Assembly: GCA_964624145.1 (NCBI GenBank)
Contig: CAZUXT010000008.1
Location: forward strand, 1 to 64,000
Source of the DNA: WJMT01 sp964624145
GTDB taxonomy: Bacteria > Acidobacteriota > Aminicenantia > Aminicenantales > Aminicenantaceae
Direction of reading: 5' to 3'
Length of the DNA: 64,000 bases
Shown: piece after piece, positions 62,901 to 64,000 of the stretch
Layout: every line of letters begins with the position of its first letter
Position numbering within the stretch: the first letter of the stretch is position 1
Program-made: the position numbers and the translations under genes
The notes under the pieces: model-generated
What the model was told of the DNA's origin: nothing
Databases searched by the model: none
What the model saw: the letters and a program-made list of their open reading frames with translations, nothing else

Positions 62901-63196
62901 CAGAAATTCTTGATCCCACTCCTGCAAAACAAGGCATTGCTGACCTTTCAGCCGGACTCAGAAGACAGGTCATGAGTGCGGTTTGGGGAATCATGGGAGC
63001 AGGATACCGGCCCATTACCCAGGCATCTCAAGTCAAATATGAAAAAGCAAAAACAAAGCTCAATGAATTCCTGGAAAAGTTCAATCCTTTCTTTCAAGAA
63101 GATATCAAGAATTTCAAAAAGCTTCTCTCTGAGTCGGATTTTTCACTGTTAAAAACCTATGAAGCCCTGAAGATAAAGGAAGAAAAAGAATCATAA
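59990..63196 (+). CDS. secreted sortilin/VPS10-like beta-propeller protein
   Basis: The product of 1068 residues has a signal peptide (CLKPFVFIITFLFITNLGLLA). A propeller with about eleven Asp-box motifs follows, for example STDAGFTWEPV, TVDAGKTWEKV, SEDGGKTFTNL, TRDGGETWQLV and TNDFGKTWKSL. After about residue 750 come a beta domain and then a coiled coil (about 915-965). Such proteins resemble glycosyl hydrolase or VPS10 domain proteins of Acidobacteriota-like genomes. The role is unknown, probably binding or processing of polymers outside the cell. The frame is open to 59936, but the ATG at 59990 has AAGGAGG just before it. Confidence 0.82.
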   Translation: MKNSCLKPFVFIITFLFITNLGLLAKVEPGLLSGLKARSIGPSSMSGRIGAVDSVASNPDIIYVGAATGGVWKSTDAGFTWEPVFDDQPVSSIGAIAINQSNPNIVWVGTGEAAPRNSCGVGHGVYLSVDAGKNWKLLGLEKTEKISKILLNPNDPDTAYVAALGTTWGENPERGVFKTVDAGKTWEKVLYVNEKTGAADMAMTPDNPNKIIAAMWEHRRWPWFFKSGGPGSGLYLTVNGGNDWKKLTDKDGLPKGELGRIGVAFSANKPQMVYALVEAKDNVLLRSEDGGYSWQIVNNKEDVSNRPFYYQRIWVNPVNENIIYMLHSRMMVSEDGGKTFTNLPSFSQAHSDFHALWVHPDGERMIVGNDGGVVISVNRGKTWRFVENLPIGQFYHVSFDMEVPYNLYGGLQDNGSWMGQAYALKERGIYNYLWKTVGGGDGFDTEPDPEKTGAGYGMSQGGNLYYFDITTGTSRDIVPTESDVKHRYNWNAGFAVNPFDPKTIYLGSQFVHRSRDKGQTWEIISPDMTSNDPEKQKQTESGGLTLDVTNAENHTTIMCIAPSPVQEGVIWVGTDDGNLQLTRDGGETWQLVSKELTSGKKGMAPPCTWIPHVEASKFDAARAYVVFDDHRRANWTTYVYVTNDFGKTWKSLYTPEIDGFCHVIEEDTVNENLLFLGTEFGLYVTFDTGKSWIKWTHGLPTVPVRDLAVHPRENDLIIATHGRSLYILDDISPLREISDQVIEKKLHLFKVPDATQFQRGSLTSFMCPGDTAFMGENKRFGACITYYLIPSEKKEQEPQKTSDQTLTQRRRPETSASGVNIIIEDKGGNQVAEMKGTEEKGINRVYWNFRETTADDSEESGRSRYRRGGMEVLPEEYKVTIKYGDQEEPDSFEIKTDPRIDIDPDVLKQNHTMGKKAQKLTETVTQANNRIEETQKALKVIQQNIQSSENENKKELLKEVENLEKKLKELSEILDPTPAKQGIADLSAGLRRQVMSAVWGIMGAGYRPITQASQVKYEKAKTKLNEFLEKFNPFFQEDIKNFKKLLSESDFSLLKTYEALKIKEEKES

Positions 63197-63238
63197 GAAC
63201 AAAAAACCAAACGCTAAAGAAATTCCTGGGTAAAAGAA

Positions 63239-64000
63239 ATGAAATCCATTGGTTCGCCTGTATTTAAACAATACTTTCTTCCCGGGTTTGTATTCCAATC
63301 CGTGGTTATTGCCGGAGGCTATGGAACCGGAAGGGAACTCATTGAATATTTTCTCAAATACGGACCTCTGGGTGGTATCCTGGGCATGTTTCTTGTCACT
63401 ACCCTCATCTGGTCCCTGATCCTTGCTGTTACGTTTGAATTCTCCCGTAAATTCAAAGCCTATGATTACCGAACTTTCTTTATAAAACTGCTGGGCCCTT
63501 TCTGGATAATTTTTGAGATTCTCTATTTTGTCATGTTGTTTCTGGTGTTAGCTGTTATCGGTTCTGCAGCAGGTGTCATTCTCAAAGACAATTTCGGCCT
63601 CCCTTATATGTTAGGCGTATTCCTCATGCTCGCAGCCGTAGGATTCCTGACTTTTAAAGGAAGAAATCTGATAGAAAATTTTCTCTCCTCCTGGTCTGTT
63701 CTTCTGTATCTGACCTATGGAGCTTTTTTAGTCATGAGCTTTTTGAAATTCGGCCCTGAAATCCAAAAAAATCTATCTTTATCTCTCATCAAATCCTCGT
63801 GGATGCTGGGAGGTTTTAAATACGCCTTGTATAACATGGGTATCATACCTGCTGTTTTATTCTGTTTAACCCATATCAAAACAAGAAAACAAGCCCTTTC
63901 AGCAGGGCTTGTAGGCGGTCTCATTGGGATCATTCCGGGATTTCTCTTTTATATGGCCGTTTTGGGACATTACCCGGACATCCTGCCTGAACCTATTCCG
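63239..64000 (+). CDS. YkvI-like multi-span membrane protein (3' end outside window)
   Basis: The ATG at 63239 opens a frame that stays open for 254 codons to the window edge. The product has at least six hydrophobic helices, among them YFLPGFVFQSVVIAGGYGTG, VTTLIWSLILAVTFEF, ILYFVMLFLVLAVIGSAAG and MLGVFLMLAAVGFLTF. The start, with GGYGTGRE in the first helix, resembles the YkvI-family membrane proteins, which are distantly related to amino-acid transporters. It lies 42 bases after the propeller gene. The missing end prevents a full call. Confidence 0.72.
   Translation, partial: MKSIGSPVFKQYFLPGFVFQSVVIAGGYGTGRELIEYFLKYGPLGGILGMFLVTTLIWSLILAVTFEFSRKFKAYDYRTFFIKLLGPFWIIFEILYFVMLFLVLAVIGSAAGVILKDNFGLPYMLGVFLMLAAVGFLTFKGRNLIENFLSSWSVLLYLTYGAFLVMSFLKFGPEIQKNLSLSLIKSSWMLGGFKYALYNMGIIPAVLFCLTHIKTRKQALSAGLVGGLIGIIPGFLFYMAVLGHYPDILPEPIP

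Noticed and set aside
1..64000. CRISPR array, tRNA or rRNA genes
   Set aside because: I scanned the spacers by eye for regular repeat-spacer units, tRNA arms and rRNA-like sequence and found none.

Overview
The window is a gene-dense, moderately A+T-rich bacterial chromosome segment. It carries a bacterial cell-division and envelope set (FtsE/FtsX, a RodZ-like protein, a porin, a TRAP transporter), an NtrY/NtrX-type two-component pair, PurA, Alr, RecO, MgtE and Nth. Several features point to an anaerobe rich in iron-sulfur proteins: HdrA-type flavoproteins, Nuo-like flavin modules, ThyX-like and AmrS-like proteins, and NAD-dependent glutamate dehydrogenase. A sulfatase-fold/TPR fusion, a sortilin-like propeller protein, a DUF6677-like protein and archaeal-type GatDE together suggest a lineage near Acidobacteriota or the candidate phylum Aminicenantes. 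That placement is inference from gene content only. No rRNA, tRNA or CRISPR array was recognised. A 100-N scaffold gap lies at 39071-39170 and is flanked by an identical 55-bp sequence, so it looks like an unmerged contig overlap.

Layout. 0.08-7.2 kb (minus): a run led by a good promoter at 7166-7194, nfu, nifU-zinc ribbon, nadA, nth, an AmrS-like radical SAM enzyme, archease, rtcB and a duplicated ThyX-like protein. Four of these products build or carry Fe-S clusters and two serve RNA ligation. 7.3-16.1 kb (minus): purA-alr, a sulfatase-fold/TPR protein with a porin, and a large NAD-glutamate dehydrogenase. 16.3-25.8 kb (mostly plus): small membrane proteins, ftsEX, endonuclease V (minus), rodZ-like, NtrY/NtrX-like genes, mgtE and recO. 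25.9-29.3 kb: a membrane-embedded spermidine-synthase-like protein and a DUF4214-methyltransferase.

29.6-35.6 kb (plus) is a compact four-gene operon. It encodes a NuoE-like protein, a NuoE-NuoF-GltD fusion of 1055 residues, a NuoG-like ferredoxin protein and a glutaminase-less GltB-like FMN synthase, and it ends in a perfect terminator. It looks like an NADH-linked, possibly bifurcating glutamate-synthase-like complex. 35.7-39.1 kb (minus) holds gatE-gatD, the archaeal route to Gln-tRNA. 39.3-44.9 kb has a MaoC hydratase, a DctPQM TRAP transporter, a structured non-coding element, an aldehyde dehydrogenase and a GspG-like protein.

45.1-52.4 kb (plus) is the most striking block. An ArsR-type regulator, DsrE-like and TusA sulfur carriers come first. 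They are followed by MvhD, HdrA, HdrA, two FrhB/FdhB-like Fe-S proteins and a second MvhD. Every electron-transfer component is present as a paralogous pair and the canonical HdrB/HdrC subunits are absent, which suggests a sulfur-linked electron-transfer complex of unusual composition.

52.9-58.4 kb is a visibly more A+T-rich defence island. It holds a small HTH protein and a 1582-residue STAND ATPase with an Mrr-like nuclease domain (Avs4-like). A remnant of a type I restriction HsdR subunit follows, and imperfect inverted repeats flank the island. The window ends with a gamma-family PLP lyase, a secreted sortilin-like propeller protein and the start of a YkvI-like membrane protein that runs off the edge.
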